From positions 763,066 to 827,065 of the forward strand of contig NZ_JAQQTE010000001.1 in the NCBI RefSeq assembly GCF_028561565.1: a stretch of 64,000 bases of DNA. The letters are read 5' to 3'. Shown one piece after another: positions 25,804 through 33,818 of the stretch. The translations under genes were made by a program, and so were the position numbers. Origin of the DNA: Gilvibacter sediminis (lineage in GTDB: Bacteria; Bacteroidota; Bacteroidia; Flavobacteriales; Flavobacteriaceae). The notes beneath the pieces are model-generated. The model was not told where the DNA came from, did not search any database, and worked only from the letters and a program-made list of their open reading frames with translations. The stretch's first letter is position 1. The number at the start of each line of letters is the position of its first letter.

Positions 25804-27219
25804 CTATCGTTTCATGAGTTTTTGAGCTGCCGCATCATTTACCTGCAGCACATAAAATCCAGCGGAGAGATCGCTCACATCTATATTGATGGTCTCTAAG
25901 CTGTTGTTGAATTCAATATCTTTTAGCAATTGACCAGTTAAATTGAAAATCTGGACATGCTCAATGGGCGCTCCGTATTGAACCGTGAGTTGTTCTTGCA
26001 TGGGATTTGGATAAGCCATCGCCTCCAAAATTTCAGCATCTACAGTACTTAAAACACTGTTGTCTCGAACTAAAAAGAATCCGTTGTCTTGATCTGAAAC
26101 TACAATGTTCCCACTATCAAAGAAAGGATAAACATTCCAGGAACCATTTCCAGTACCTGCGTTATCACTACTTGGCCAAGTATCAAAATAGTGCGATTCC
26201 ACAACCGTTCCCGTGTCGATTCCAGAAAGATCTAAAATGCGCAATCCTGCTCGGTAACTTGCCAAATAGAATTGATCTCCAACTACGTACCCGTTGTGAT
26301 CGGTGGCTGGGTTTTGACTGAAGTAATTGAAAGCAAATACGGGATTGTCAAGATCAGAAACGTCAAAAATGATGGTCTTGGTTTCAAAACCAAAAATGAT
26401 CTCATCCACCTCATCGGCCAACAAGAAATAACTTTGATCTTCCGTGAGCCAACCTTGGTGCGTATATCCAATGTCACTGTAGTCTACCGCCGATAGTAAT
26501 GTAGGATTGTCTTTATCGGTTACATCTACAATAACCACTACGTTTTCATTACTTCCAAAAAAGAGCTCCTTGCCTGTGTGCTCGCTGTCTGGGCCACTGT
26601 AAGTGACAATTTGAGCATCGTGGGTATAACCGCTATCGGCATAACCTCCTGCAAACTGAGGGCTCAAAGGCGATTGAATATTCACCATATGAATTCCTCC
26701 GCTAAAGGTGTCGGTTCCTATGGCATAGGCAAAGCCAGTATCTTCATTAATGGCAATATTGTGGGCGCTTCCGAATCCTGAATAGTGCGCATCTTCATCA
26801 AAGGTGACCGGTGGGCTACTCACAGTGCGTAGGCGTGTCAGATCAAAGACCTGCATGCCGTGTCCATCCGCTTCGCTCACGACAAATGCGTGGTTGTTAT
26901 AGACTTTAATATCGCGCCAAATGCTGGGGTCTGTAAAGGTGGGAAGCTTGCCCAGATATACCGTGTTTAACGGATCTGAAATATCTACAAAGGCGGTTCC
27001 ATTGCTGAGTCCAATGATGGCGTATTCGTTTCCGGTCTCTGGATCGGTCCAGCCCCAGTTATCATTGGCCAAACTGGCATCGAAGTCAGCTAGCGGAATT
27101 CGATCCATAAGGTCAAGGCCGTCACAAGGAAAACCATCGGCAGAACCAGATTCACAAGGGATCTGGCCCATGACCAGATTAGTGCTTATAAAAAGCAGCG
27201 CGAGTAGTGTCTTTTTCAT
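25804..27219 (-). CDS. Choice-of-anchor B family protein with type A T9SS sorting domain
   Basis: 471 residues. Signal peptide (VMGQ), then LVIVD-type repeats typical of choice-of-anchor B proteins: NAFVDISDPLNTVYLGKLP-like blades, SAHNIAINEDTGFAYAIG, YTHDAQIVTYSGPDSEHTGKE, YTHQGWLTEDQSYFLLADE and DHNGYVVGDQFYLASYRAG. The last 80 residues are a type A T9SS domain (AYPNPMQEQLTVQYG, IFNLTGQLL, AGFYVLQV). It is a close paralogue of the lipoprotein encoded 49 bp upstream, differing in the anchor. The many His-Asp-Asn motifs could bind metal (inference). Confidence 0.9.
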   Translation of the reverse strand: MKKTLLALLFISTNLVMGQIPCESGSADGFPCDGLDLMDRIPLADFDASLANDNWGWTDPETGNEYAIIGLSNGTAFVDISDPLNTVYLGKLPTFTDPSIWRDIKVYNNHAFVVSEADGHGMQVFDLTRLRTVSSPPVTFDEDAHYSGFGSAHNIAINEDTGFAYAIGTDTFSGGIHMVNIQSPLSPQFAGGYADSGYTHDAQIVTYSGPDSEHTGKELFFGSNENVVVIVDVTDKDNPTLLSAVDYSDIGYTHQGWLTEDQSYFLLADEVDEIIFGFETKTIIFDVSDLDNPVFAFNYFSQNPATDHNGYVVGDQFYLASYRAGLRILDLSGIDTGTVVESHYFDTWPSSDNAGTGNGSWNVYPFFDSGNIVVSDQDNGFFLVRDNSVLSTVDAEILEAMAYPNPMQEQLTVQYGAPIEHVQIFNLTGQLLKDIEFNNSLETINIDVSDLSAGFYVLQVNDAAAQKLMKR

Positions 27220-27268
27220 GAAATAGCAATTAGTATGCTAATTTAAAACAAATTAGTCGGGTCTTACC

Positions 27269-28543
27269 CTACTGCCTTGCAACGATAAAAAGACCTCCAG
27301 TGATATCACTTACAATGATGTTACCACTCGGGAGGTAGGGATAGACGCTCCAAACTCCATTGAAAGATGCATCATCATTGTCTGGGTGAGTGTCAAAAAA
27401 AGCGAGCTCGGTCATGGAAGCAGAGCCGATATCGCTCAGATCGATCTGTCTAATTCCTGCCGTATAATTGGCCAGGTAAAAATCATTATTCAGTACATAA
27501 CCGTTGTGGTCAATGGCAAAAGTTGGTCCTAAATACGTGGTGTGAACCACAGGATCATCCAGATCAGAAAAGTCAAAAACAATGGTTCTGCTTCTTACCC
27601 CAATTTGAACTTCATCCAATTCATCACCCAGTAAGAAGTAACGCTGGTCTTCTGTGAACCAACCTTGGTGGGTATACCCTACATTGGTATACGAACTGCT
27701 GGAAATTGGAATGGGATTGGTCTTATCAGTGATATCTACAATTACGATCTCATCTTCATTGCTGCCAATAAAGATCTCTTTCCCCAGGTGTTCGGTGTCT
27801 GGGCCATTATAGGTCACCACTTGCGCATCATGGGTGTAATTACCATCTGCATATCCGCCTTCAACTACGGGGTTAATAGGATCTTGAATGTTGATAAAGA
27901 GCGGTCCTCCCTCAAAGTTACTGGCTCCAACCGCATAGGCATAACCGGTATCTACATTAATCACTATGTTGTGAGCACTCCCAAATTCCGTCAAAAGTGC
28001 ATCGGCACTAAAGGTTTCTGGAGGGCTGCTCACATCGCGAAGCTTAGTGAGATCAAAGACCTGCATGCCGTGACCAGAAGCTTCTGCAACTATAAAAGCG
28101 TGATTGTTGAACACTTTGATATCGCGCCAATTACTCGAGGTAGAGGCGGTGGGTAGCTTTCCTAAATAGATGGGGTTGGACGGGCTGCTGATGTCAACAA
28201 AAGCAGTGCCGTTATTAAGGCCCATTAGCGCGTATTCTTTCCCGGTGGACGGGTCTACCCAGCCCCAAGAATCGTTTCCGCGAGTGGCTGAAAAGAGTTC
28301 GATAGGAATCTGGCTCATCAGATTCATGCCAGAACAGGGATAGACCCCGGCTTGTCCGCCTTCACAGGCTAAAAATCCAATGATACTTGGGCCATCATCT
28401 ACAGGGTCATCACCACTGTTGTCATTGTCATTGGTTACAGGGTCTGTAGGACGGCCGTCATCCGAAGAACAACTGCTGAGCCCAACAAGGCTGAGAGACG
28501 CCATTAGCATCCCAAATACTAGTTTAGTCTTTAAAGTTACCAT
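27269..28543 (-). CDS. Choice-of-anchor B family lipoprotein
   Basis: 424 residues. Lipoprotein signal with LSSC, an Asp-rich linker, then the same propeller as its neighbour: GWVDPSTGKEYALMGLNNGT, NWRDIKVFNNHAFIVAEASG, SAHNIVINVDTGYAYAVG, YTHDAQVVTYNGPDTEHLGK, YTHQGWFTEDQRYFLLGDE and DHNGYVLNNDFYLANYTAG. It ends without a T9SS domain, so it is anchored by lipid. First gene of the five-gene operon that ends in the di-heme peroxidase. Divergent from thiL with a 45-bp gap; promoter for this gene not resolved. Confidence 0.9.
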   Translation of the reverse strand: MVTLKTKLVFGMLMASLSLVGLSSCSSDDGRPTDPVTNDNDNSGDDPVDDGPSIIGFLACEGGQAGVYPCSGMNLMSQIPIELFSATRGNDSWGWVDPSTGKEYALMGLNNGTAFVDISSPSNPIYLGKLPTASTSSNWRDIKVFNNHAFIVAEASGHGMQVFDLTKLRDVSSPPETFSADALLTEFGSAHNIVINVDTGYAYAVGASNFEGGPLFINIQDPINPVVEGGYADGNYTHDAQVVTYNGPDTEHLGKEIFIGSNEDEIVIVDITDKTNPIPISSSSYTNVGYTHQGWFTEDQRYFLLGDELDEVQIGVRSRTIVFDFSDLDDPVVHTTYLGPTFAIDHNGYVLNNDFYLANYTAGIRQIDLSDIGSASMTELAFFDTHPDNDDASFNGVWSVYPYLPSGNIIVSDITGGLFIVARQ

Positions 28544-28550
28544 ACCTTTG
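28543..28550 (+). promoter_or_regulatory. -7 box of thiL
   Basis: TACCTTTG, a full TAnnTTTG match, 38 nt before the thiL ATG. It overlaps the first codon of the divergent lipoprotein gene. No perfect -33 TTG; TTTAG lies near the expected spacing. Confidence 0.45.
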
Positions 28551-28588
28551 CAAATTAAAGATTATCAACATACTTAAGGGTATCTGGC

Positions 28589-29647
28589 ATGTTAAAAAAC
28601 AAGGACGAATCGCGCACTCCGCTCTCTGAATTTGGTGAATTTGGACTCATTGATCACCTCACCAAACACTTCGAGATCAAACACGAAACTACCGTAAAAG
28701 GAATTGGTGATGACGCTGCTGTTGTTCAAGAAGAGCAACAAATGGTAGTCACCACGGATTTATTGGTAGAGGGGGTTCATTTTGACCTGAGTTATATGCC
28801 CTTAAAGCATTTGGGTTATAAGGCCGTTGTGGTAAATCTATCCGATGTCTATGCGATGAATGCTGAGGCCAAACAGATCACGGTTTCTATAGCCGTATCT
28901 AATCGATTCCCGGTTGAGGCTCTGGAAGAACTCTATGCAGGGATCAAAACCGCTTGTGATATATATAAGGTAGATCTGATAGGTGGTGACACGACCAGTT
29001 CGGTCACAGGCTTGATCATTTCTGTCACCGCCATGGGTGCGGTTGCCCCTGGTGAGGCAGTGCTTCGCAGTGGTGCCCAACCGAACGATCTTTTGGTGGT
29101 GACGGGAGATATTGGTGCGGCTTATATGGGCTTGCAAGTGTTGGAACGTGAAAAAGAGGTCTATAAGGTAAATCCAAACATGCAGCCAGATCTGGAAGAG
29201 TATACCTATCTATTAGAACGTCAACTCAAGCCAGAAGCGCGTAAGGACATTCGTGAATTATTAAAGGCTCTTGAAGTTAGCCCGACAGCGATGATTGATG
29301 TTAGTGACGGACTGTCTTCTGAGATCCTACACCTTTGCAAACAAAGCCAAGTAGGGTGTAATTTGTATGAAGATAAGTTGCCTTTGGATCCGCAGTTTAT
29401 TGCTGTCTGTGAAGAGTTTGAGGTAGATAGTACGACCATGGCGCTCAATGGTGGAGAAGATTATGAATTACTCTTTACCATAAGCACATCTGAATTTGAT
29501 AAGATCAAAGGGAATCCCCATTTAACGGTCGTTGGTCATATGACGCCAGAAAATGAAGGGGTGCACTTAATTACTCGAGCCAACACAAAAATTCCAATTG
29601 TTGCCCGAGGTTGGAATGCCTTCAATAAAGAAGAAAATCAAGAATAA
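28589..29647 (+). CDS. thiL: Thiamine-monophosphate kinase
   Basis: 352 residues of the AIR synthase-like fold. Visible: GIGDDAAVVQ, TTDLLVEGVHFDLSYMPL, VVNLSDVYAMNA, GGDTTSS, DVSDGLSSEILHL and GGEDYELLFTI. These are the Mg-ATP and substrate motifs of ThiL, which phosphorylates thiamine phosphate to thiamine diphosphate. Convergent with the small zinc-ribbon gene, overlapping its end by 10 bp. Confidence 0.96.
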   Translation: MLKNKDESRTPLSEFGEFGLIDHLTKHFEIKHETTVKGIGDDAAVVQEEQQMVVTTDLLVEGVHFDLSYMPLKHLGYKAVVVNLSDVYAMNAEAKQITVSIAVSNRFPVEALEELYAGIKTACDIYKVDLIGGDTTSSVTGLIISVTAMGAVAPGEAVLRSGAQPNDLLVVTGDIGAAYMGLQVLEREKEVYKVNPNMQPDLEEYTYLLERQLKPEARKDIRELLKALEVSPTAMIDVSDGLSSEILHLCKQSQVGCNLYEDKLPLDPQFIAVCEEFEVDSTTMALNGGEDYELLFTISTSEFDKIKGNPHLTVVGHMTPENEGVHLITRANTKIPIVARGWNAFNKEENQE

Positions 29648-29844
29648 ATTTCGTTGAGGTAGGTTCTAAAACGATTGTTGGTTTGTCTCCAGTATTCGTT
29701 TAACGGCACCTTGCGCCCGTAGCCGTCATCTGTAAATTCTTTTTTACAGCAATTGCAGCGGTATTCGTTGATCTGAAAGTGATGTTTTTGGGTCAGTTGG
29801 TATTTGTGACCGACTATTTTGCAGCGGAGGATTTTACTAAACAT
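29638..29844 (-). CDS. Small CxxC zinc-ribbon-like protein (copy 1)
   Basis: 68 residues from ATG 29844 (MFSKILRCKIVGHKYQL). One Cys in LRCKIVGHKY, then YRCNCCKKEF, giving a likely four-ligand Cys/His zinc site with the GH motif. Basic and short, resembling the DUF1660-type mini-proteins found in phages and flavobacteria. It lies 7 bp downstream of a paralogue with the same RCK(I/M)(V/F)GH start. Function unknown; nucleic-acid binding is a guess. Confidence 0.65.
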   Translation of the reverse strand: MFSKILRCKIVGHKYQLTQKHHFQINEYRCNCCKKEFTDDGYGRKVPLNEYWRQTNNRFRTYLNEIYS

Positions 29845-29851
29845 AAGTAGG

Positions 29852-30106
29852 TTAATGTGTAACGTTAGGCAATCTGTATTTGGAGCGTCTAGTGAAGAGA
29901 TCGCGTAAGCACTCATTGATCTCGCGGGTCTTGTTGGTGAGGCGTTCCAATTTTCCCTGCGGATTGGTACTGAATTCTCCTTTACAATTAGAGCAGCAGT
30001 ACTCACTCACAGAGTCAGTGACCTTTTGTTTTAGGACTAAATTGTGCCCGAACATCTTACATCTAAGCTGTCCGATTGAACTGGTTTTAGCGGTAGGTGT
30101 TTTCAT
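29852..30106 (-). CDS. Small CxxC zinc-ribbon-like protein (copy 2)
   Basis: 84 residues from ATG 30106 (MKTPTAKTSSIGQLRCKMFGH). It has LRCKMFGHNL and EYCCSNCKGEF, aligning with copy 1: RCK-x-x-GH then a CCxxC/CxCC pair followed by K-E-F, then a basic helical tail. A longer in-frame start exists at 30154 but the added residues show no similarity to copy 1. The pair appears to be an old tandem duplication. Confidence 0.65.
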   Translation of the reverse strand: MKTPTAKTSSIGQLRCKMFGHNLVLKQKVTDSVSEYCCSNCKGEFSTNPQGKLERLTNKTREINECLRDLFTRRSKYRLPNVTH

Positions 30107-30186
30107 AGTTTCTGCGTTGGGGATCAGAAAGATAGAAATAAATGCAAAAAACACGATAAAAAGTCAAAAAAAATCGATGAAATGCA

Positions 30187-30957
30187 CTATGAAGTGAATT
30201 TTGTTAAGAAAATTCGTACTTTATCGATGTTTTCAAAGGGGCTCATATGCCCACCTTCAAGGATTAACTTTTGATTTTGATGCTGGTTGACGGCCTCTGT
30301 GAGTGCAGAAATATTCACCAGAGGATCTTGTTTACCAATGACCAAATAGCTGTTTTGCTTTCTTTTAAAGAAAAGAGCAGATCTATCTGGCCTGTGAATC
30401 ATAGCTTCTGTTGCAGCAATGATCGCCTCCGCAGTCATTAGGCTTGCCTTTTTAATTAGATCATCAATTGTGGGCTGCATGACTTTTCGCACCGAGGTCG
30501 GGAAAAGACTCGGAATCACCGTGCGCACAAACAATTTAGGATCCTCTTTAATTACGCTTATGGCCTGACGCCTTTTTTGCTTTCGCTCCTCAGTGTCTGG
30601 ATAAAAAGTACTGTTGAGTAAGCACAGTTTATCAACACGTTCAGGAGCCATTTCTGTCAGAGCCAAAGCTACATATCCGCCCATGGAATGTCCTGCCAAG
30701 TTGATTTGATCGGCTTTGAGGTAATCCAGTACTTTAAGGACATCTTTGGCAAAGGACTCCATAGTGGCCTCCTCGCTCAGACCCGATCTGCCGTGTCCAG
30801 GTAAGTCAATACATATGACACGAGCGTGCTCAGCAAGATCATTCACTAAGCCATCCCACATGCTGTGATCTTCCAAAAAGCCATGCAAGAGCACTAGGTT
30901 TGGTCCCGCACCTTGAACGGTGTAAAAAAGACTGTCCGAATTTTGGAGCTTGGTCAT
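30187..30957 (-). CDS. Alpha/beta hydrolase
   Basis: 256 residues with oxyanion segment LLHGFLEDHSMW, nucleophile elbow GHSMGG (Ser about residue 91), ICIDLPGHGRSG and a late ILEGGHMSPFEN with the catalytic His; the Asp is in GKQDPLV. Related to MenH/BioH-like and hydrolase-fold esterases. No signal peptide. Substrate unknown. Divergent from brnQ with 31 bp between start codons. Confidence 0.9.
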   Translation of the reverse strand: MTKLQNSDSLFYTVQGAGPNLVLLHGFLEDHSMWDGLVNDLAEHARVICIDLPGHGRSGLSEEATMESFAKDVLKVLDYLKADQINLAGHSMGGYVALALTEMAPERVDKLCLLNSTFYPDTEERKQKRRQAISVIKEDPKLFVRTVIPSLFPTSVRKVMQPTIDDLIKKASLMTAEAIIAATEAMIHRPDRSALFFKRKQNSYLVIGKQDPLVNISALTEAVNQHQNQKLILEGGHMSPFENIDKVRIFLTKFTS

Positions 30958-30971
30958 AATGTGTATCTTGG
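30943..30971 (+). promoter_or_regulatory. Promoter of brnQ
   Basis: TTG (30943-30945), 18-nt spacer, TATCTTGG (30964-30971), one mismatch to TAnnTTTG. It lies over the 5' end of the divergent hydrolase gene, 17 nt before the brnQ ATG. Confidence 0.45.
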
Positions 30972-30988
30972 GGTGCGCTAGCTAAACG

Positions 30989-32281
30989 ATGAGCAAATCT
31001 AAAGAATTACTCCTTACCGCCTTTGCACTTTTCGCGCTCTTTTTTGGAGCGGGAAATCTTCTGCTTCCCCCATTATTAGGATTTAAGGCGGCAGACAATT
31101 GGCCGATTGTTGTGGCGGGATTTGCCATTACTGCTGTGATCATACCTATTATTGGGATTTACGCTCATGCCAAGTTGCAGGGAACCATGTTTGATTTTGG
31201 AAAGAAGGTATCCCCTCTTTTTAGTTCTGTATTTTGTATCGTGGTCTACGCCATATCTATTGCAATTCCTGCTCCAAGAACAGCGGCGGCTACCCATGAG
31301 ATCGCAGTTTATCCTCTGCTGGAAACGCCATCTTGGCTCACCAGTATGATTTACTTTGCCCTAGTGTTGGTCTTTGTCTTGAACCGATCAAAAATCATGA
31401 GCATTATAGGGAAGTATTTGACTCCACTTATTGTCATCATGCTTTTGGCCGTTATTGGAATAGGAATGTTTGCTAGCGAAGCCATTGTACATGAAGCTAC
31501 AGACCTATCGCCTTTAACTACAGGAGTGCTTGAAGGTTATCAGACCTTTGATGCCATTGGTGCGGCAGTTGTGGGTGCAGTGATCATCATCTCATTAAAC
31601 TTACGCGGTCATACAGATTATCACTTTAAGAAAGAACTCATCTGGAAGGCTGGCCTAATTGCTGGCTTAGGCCTTTTGATCATGTATGCAGGACTGATTG
31701 CCTCCGGAGCCTATTACGGGAATGATATCCTGGGAGCTGAAGGTATGAGCAGTACCATGCAACGCGCCACACTTTTGCGCGGAATCATTCAAGGAACTTT
31801 AGGGACTCAGGCCAACACTTTATTGAGTTTGCTTTTGGCTTTGGCCTGTTTTACAACTGCTGTTGGAATCATTGCCGGAGCGGCTGATTACTTCAAAGGA
31901 GTCTTTAATAATTCCAATCGGGTTTATAAACTCACTGCTATTATTGGGTGTGTGCTCGGGGTGGTTATTGGACAGTTGGATTTTCATTCCATCATTGTAG
32001 TGGCTATTCCTGTTCTGGCTTTTATCTACCCTTTGACTATTGTTTTGATTCTGCTCAATGCACTTCCAGACCGATGGGCATCAGCGCGTGTTTTTAAAGC
32101 GGTCGCAATAGTCACTTTTCTATTTAGCATGCCTGATGTGATCTCTGGAATTTGGGGCGCTGACCTTTTAGGAACATCCCTTTCTTGGTTGCCATTATCT
32201 GAGTTCAGTTTAGGTTGGGTCTTACCTGCTTTGCTGACCTTCGTTTTAGCCAACTTTTTATTCAAGCCTGAGACGAATTGA
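30989..32281 (+). CDS. brnQ: Branched-chain amino acid carrier BrnQ
   Basis: 430 residues, about 12 hydrophobic membrane segments. Begins ALFALFFGAGNLLLPPLLGF, the BrnQ signature, and contains CIVVYAISIAIPAPRTAAATHEIAV and LNLRGHTDYHFKKE. BrnQ (LIVCS family) is a cation-coupled importer of leucine, isoleucine and valine in the inner membrane. Monocistronic. Confidence 0.95.
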   Translation: MSKSKELLLTAFALFALFFGAGNLLLPPLLGFKAADNWPIVVAGFAITAVIIPIIGIYAHAKLQGTMFDFGKKVSPLFSSVFCIVVYAISIAIPAPRTAAATHEIAVYPLLETPSWLTSMIYFALVLVFVLNRSKIMSIIGKYLTPLIVIMLLAVIGIGMFASEAIVHEATDLSPLTTGVLEGYQTFDAIGAAVVGAVIIISLNLRGHTDYHFKKELIWKAGLIAGLGLLIMYAGLIASGAYYGNDILGAEGMSSTMQRATLLRGIIQGTLGTQANTLLSLLLALACFTTAVGIIAGAADYFKGVFNNSNRVYKLTAIIGCVLGVVIGQLDFHSIIVVAIPVLAFIYPLTIVLILLNALPDRWASARVFKAVAIVTFLFSMPDVISGIWGADLLGTSLSWLPLSEFSLGWVLPALLTFVLANFLFKPETN

Positions 32282-32489
32282 CGTTCATTTGCTTAAATCA
32301 ATACTTTCTTAACATTTTGGTGATTTTTCGAAATCGTTGTAGTAGTTAATCGGTTTAAAATCAGCTGTTAAATTGAGCTAAAAAAGCTGCGGATATCACA
32401 TTTTTCCTCGATCAAAATTTCAAATATTTTCCTAAGTAGCTTCTAAAATTAGGAATCTGATAATTCTTTAGAATTACCCCTTGTTTTCA

Positions 32490-32520
32490 TTTGGAAGGTT
32501 ATTGTCCTTGGCTACATTTA
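32490..32520 (+). promoter_or_regulatory. Promoter of the CBM48 gene
   Basis: TTTG (32490-32493), exactly 19-nt spacer, TACATTTA (32513-32520). Near-ideal spacing for a Bacteroidota sigma factor promoter, 23 nt before the ATG. Confidence 0.6.
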
Positions 32521-32543
32521 CCTCGTTAGTAAAAACACTGATT

Positions 32544-32840
32544 ATGGCTATTACAAAGCAATTTTTAAAGACCAAGCCGGTATGTAAAGTAACCTTTACC
32601 GTACCTGCAGAAGAGGCCAACGAAGTAAAAGTAGTTGGTTCCTTCAACGAGTGGGATCAAAAAGCCACTCCGCTTAAGAAACTAAAGAACGGAACCTTTA
32701 AAGGAACTGTGAATCTAGATAAAGGTGCCTCTTACGAGTTTCGTTATTGGATCGATGGCGCATACGCCAACGACGAACAAGCAGATGCATACCAGTGGAA
32801 CGACTTTGCAGGTGCAGACAATTGTGTCTTGAACCTCTAA
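32544..32840 (+). CDS. Stand-alone CBM48/isoamylase early-set domain protein
   Basis: 98 residues from ATG 32544 (MAITKQFLKTKPVCKVTFTV); the longer in-frame start runs through the promoter. It is a single glycogen-binding module: VKVVGSFNEWDQKATPLKKL, GTFKGTVNLDKGASYEFRYWIDG and WANDE-like YANDEQADAYQWNDF. Same domain as in glycogen branching enzyme and AMPK beta, here with no catalytic part and no signal peptide. Probably a cytosolic glycogen/starch-binding protein; own promoter and terminator suggest strong separate expression. Confidence 0.88.
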   Translation: MAITKQFLKTKPVCKVTFTVPAEEANEVKVVGSFNEWDQKATPLKKLKNGTFKGTVNLDKGASYEFRYWIDGAYANDEQADAYQWNDFAGADNCVLNL

Positions 32841-32865
32841 GGTCTGGTAGTATTTAGTTCAGATG

Positions 32866-32894
32866 AGCCTCTCACTTTTTGAGAGGCTTTTTTT
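32866..32894 (+). terminator. Rho-independent terminator of the CBM48 gene
   Basis: AGCCTCTC, loop ACTTTTT-like, GAGAGGCT then a run of T, 25 bp after the stop codon. Confidence 0.88.
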
Positions 32895-32962
32895 GTACCT
32901 TGTTTTGAAGCTATTTAACCCATTCAATACTGGTTAAAAAATTACCCTTTCCGCACCTGTTC

Positions 32963-33017
32963 TGTGCTTTTTTATTGGTTCGTAGCGCTGCTATGCACCG
33001 CAAAAAAGGCTTCAAAC
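32963..33017 (+). repeat. Noncoding repeat, copy A (inverted partner at 35282-35336)
   Basis: Contains the 17-mer CGTAGCGCTGCTATGCA (32981-32997) flanked by CTTTTTTATTGGTT and CGCAAAAAAGGCTTCAAAC; the reverse complement of copy B matches over about 50 bp with several substitutions. The frames are not conserved, so it is a DNA or RNA level repeat. The 256-bp gap it sits in holds no gene. Confidence 0.6.
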
Positions 33018-33096
33018 AGTCACAAAAATGGTTAATTTTCACTTCAGTTTGAATAGATTAAATAACTTCCATTCTCTCAGCTAAAAATTTAAGCTT

Positions 33097-33558
33097 ATGA
33101 AAAAACTACTCTTCCTATTCGCATTTTGCCTTTGCTCCATTACTTACGCTCAAGATTATAAGAAAGATCTCGATGCTGTGGTCGCAGCTTCTGAAGGGTA
33201 TATTGATATCTTTTATAAAGGCGATACCGCTTTGGCTTATACCTATATTGATAAGAGCTTACGCAAAGTTGGATGGCGCTATAACCCAGACGGCAAAAAT
33301 TATTCAGATAATTTGGAATTACCCTTCGATGAAGTGATTGATCTGTCAAAGCGCCTAAAGAAACGCCCTATTCCAAAGGAGGCCCAAGCAACGCGAGCCG
33401 TTGAGGTTTTAGAAGTTAATGATAAGATCGCCATTACAAAGGTCACCGCCGCTTGGGGAATAGATTATCTCAACCTAGTCAAGAAAGACGGCAAGTGGAA
33501 AATCATCAATATTGTCTGGCAATCAGCGCCGCAGTGGACGTACCGACCGGAGGATTAA
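33097..33558 (+). CDS. Secreted NTF2/SnoaL-like protein
   Basis: 153 residues. Signal peptide (cleavage after TYAQ), then one alpha+beta domain: helices at the start (DLDAVVAASEGYIDIFYKGD), and strands VEVLEVNDKIAITKVTAAWG, YLNLVKKDGKWKIINIVWQ. This is the pattern of nuclear transport factor 2-like/lumazine-binding-like domains that fold as cone-shaped barrels. The family has many roles; none can be assigned. Likely periplasmic. Monocistronic. Confidence 0.75.
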   Translation: MKKLLFLFAFCLCSITYAQDYKKDLDAVVAASEGYIDIFYKGDTALAYTYIDKSLRKVGWRYNPDGKNYSDNLELPFDEVIDLSKRLKKRPIPKEAQATRAVEVLEVNDKIAITKVTAAWGIDYLNLVKKDGKWKIINIVWQSAPQWTYRPED

Positions 33559-33612
33559 TTGTGGACAAGTTAGCGGCGACATTGAGACATGAAAAGTCGA
33601 CCAAGAGTTACC

Positions 33613-33694
33613 CAGATTCATAAATCTGAGTTTCTCAATGTTTGAAACATTTCAAACAATTGGTAATTTATTGCGGGGAGGGGTTAGCACCCCT
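33613..33694. other. Three successive inverted repeats in the gap before pepP-like gene
   Basis: CAGATT-CATA-AATCTG (33613-33628); TGTTTGAAA-CA-TTTCAAACA (33639-33658, 9-bp perfect arms); AGGGGT-TAGC-ACCCCT (33679-33694). The 260-bp gap lies between convergent genes and otherwise holds nothing I recognise. None has a clean T run, so terminator function is uncertain. Confidence 0.5.
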
Positions 33695-33818
33695 TAGGAT
33701 AATATCCACTTTTTATTTCAATTCCGATTATTAAAAGAGACGGAAAATTGACCTCCAATTCAGAGGCGTTAGATAAAACTCCAAACTCTTTGATAAAACA
33801 GGGAAATGCGACGAGAAA

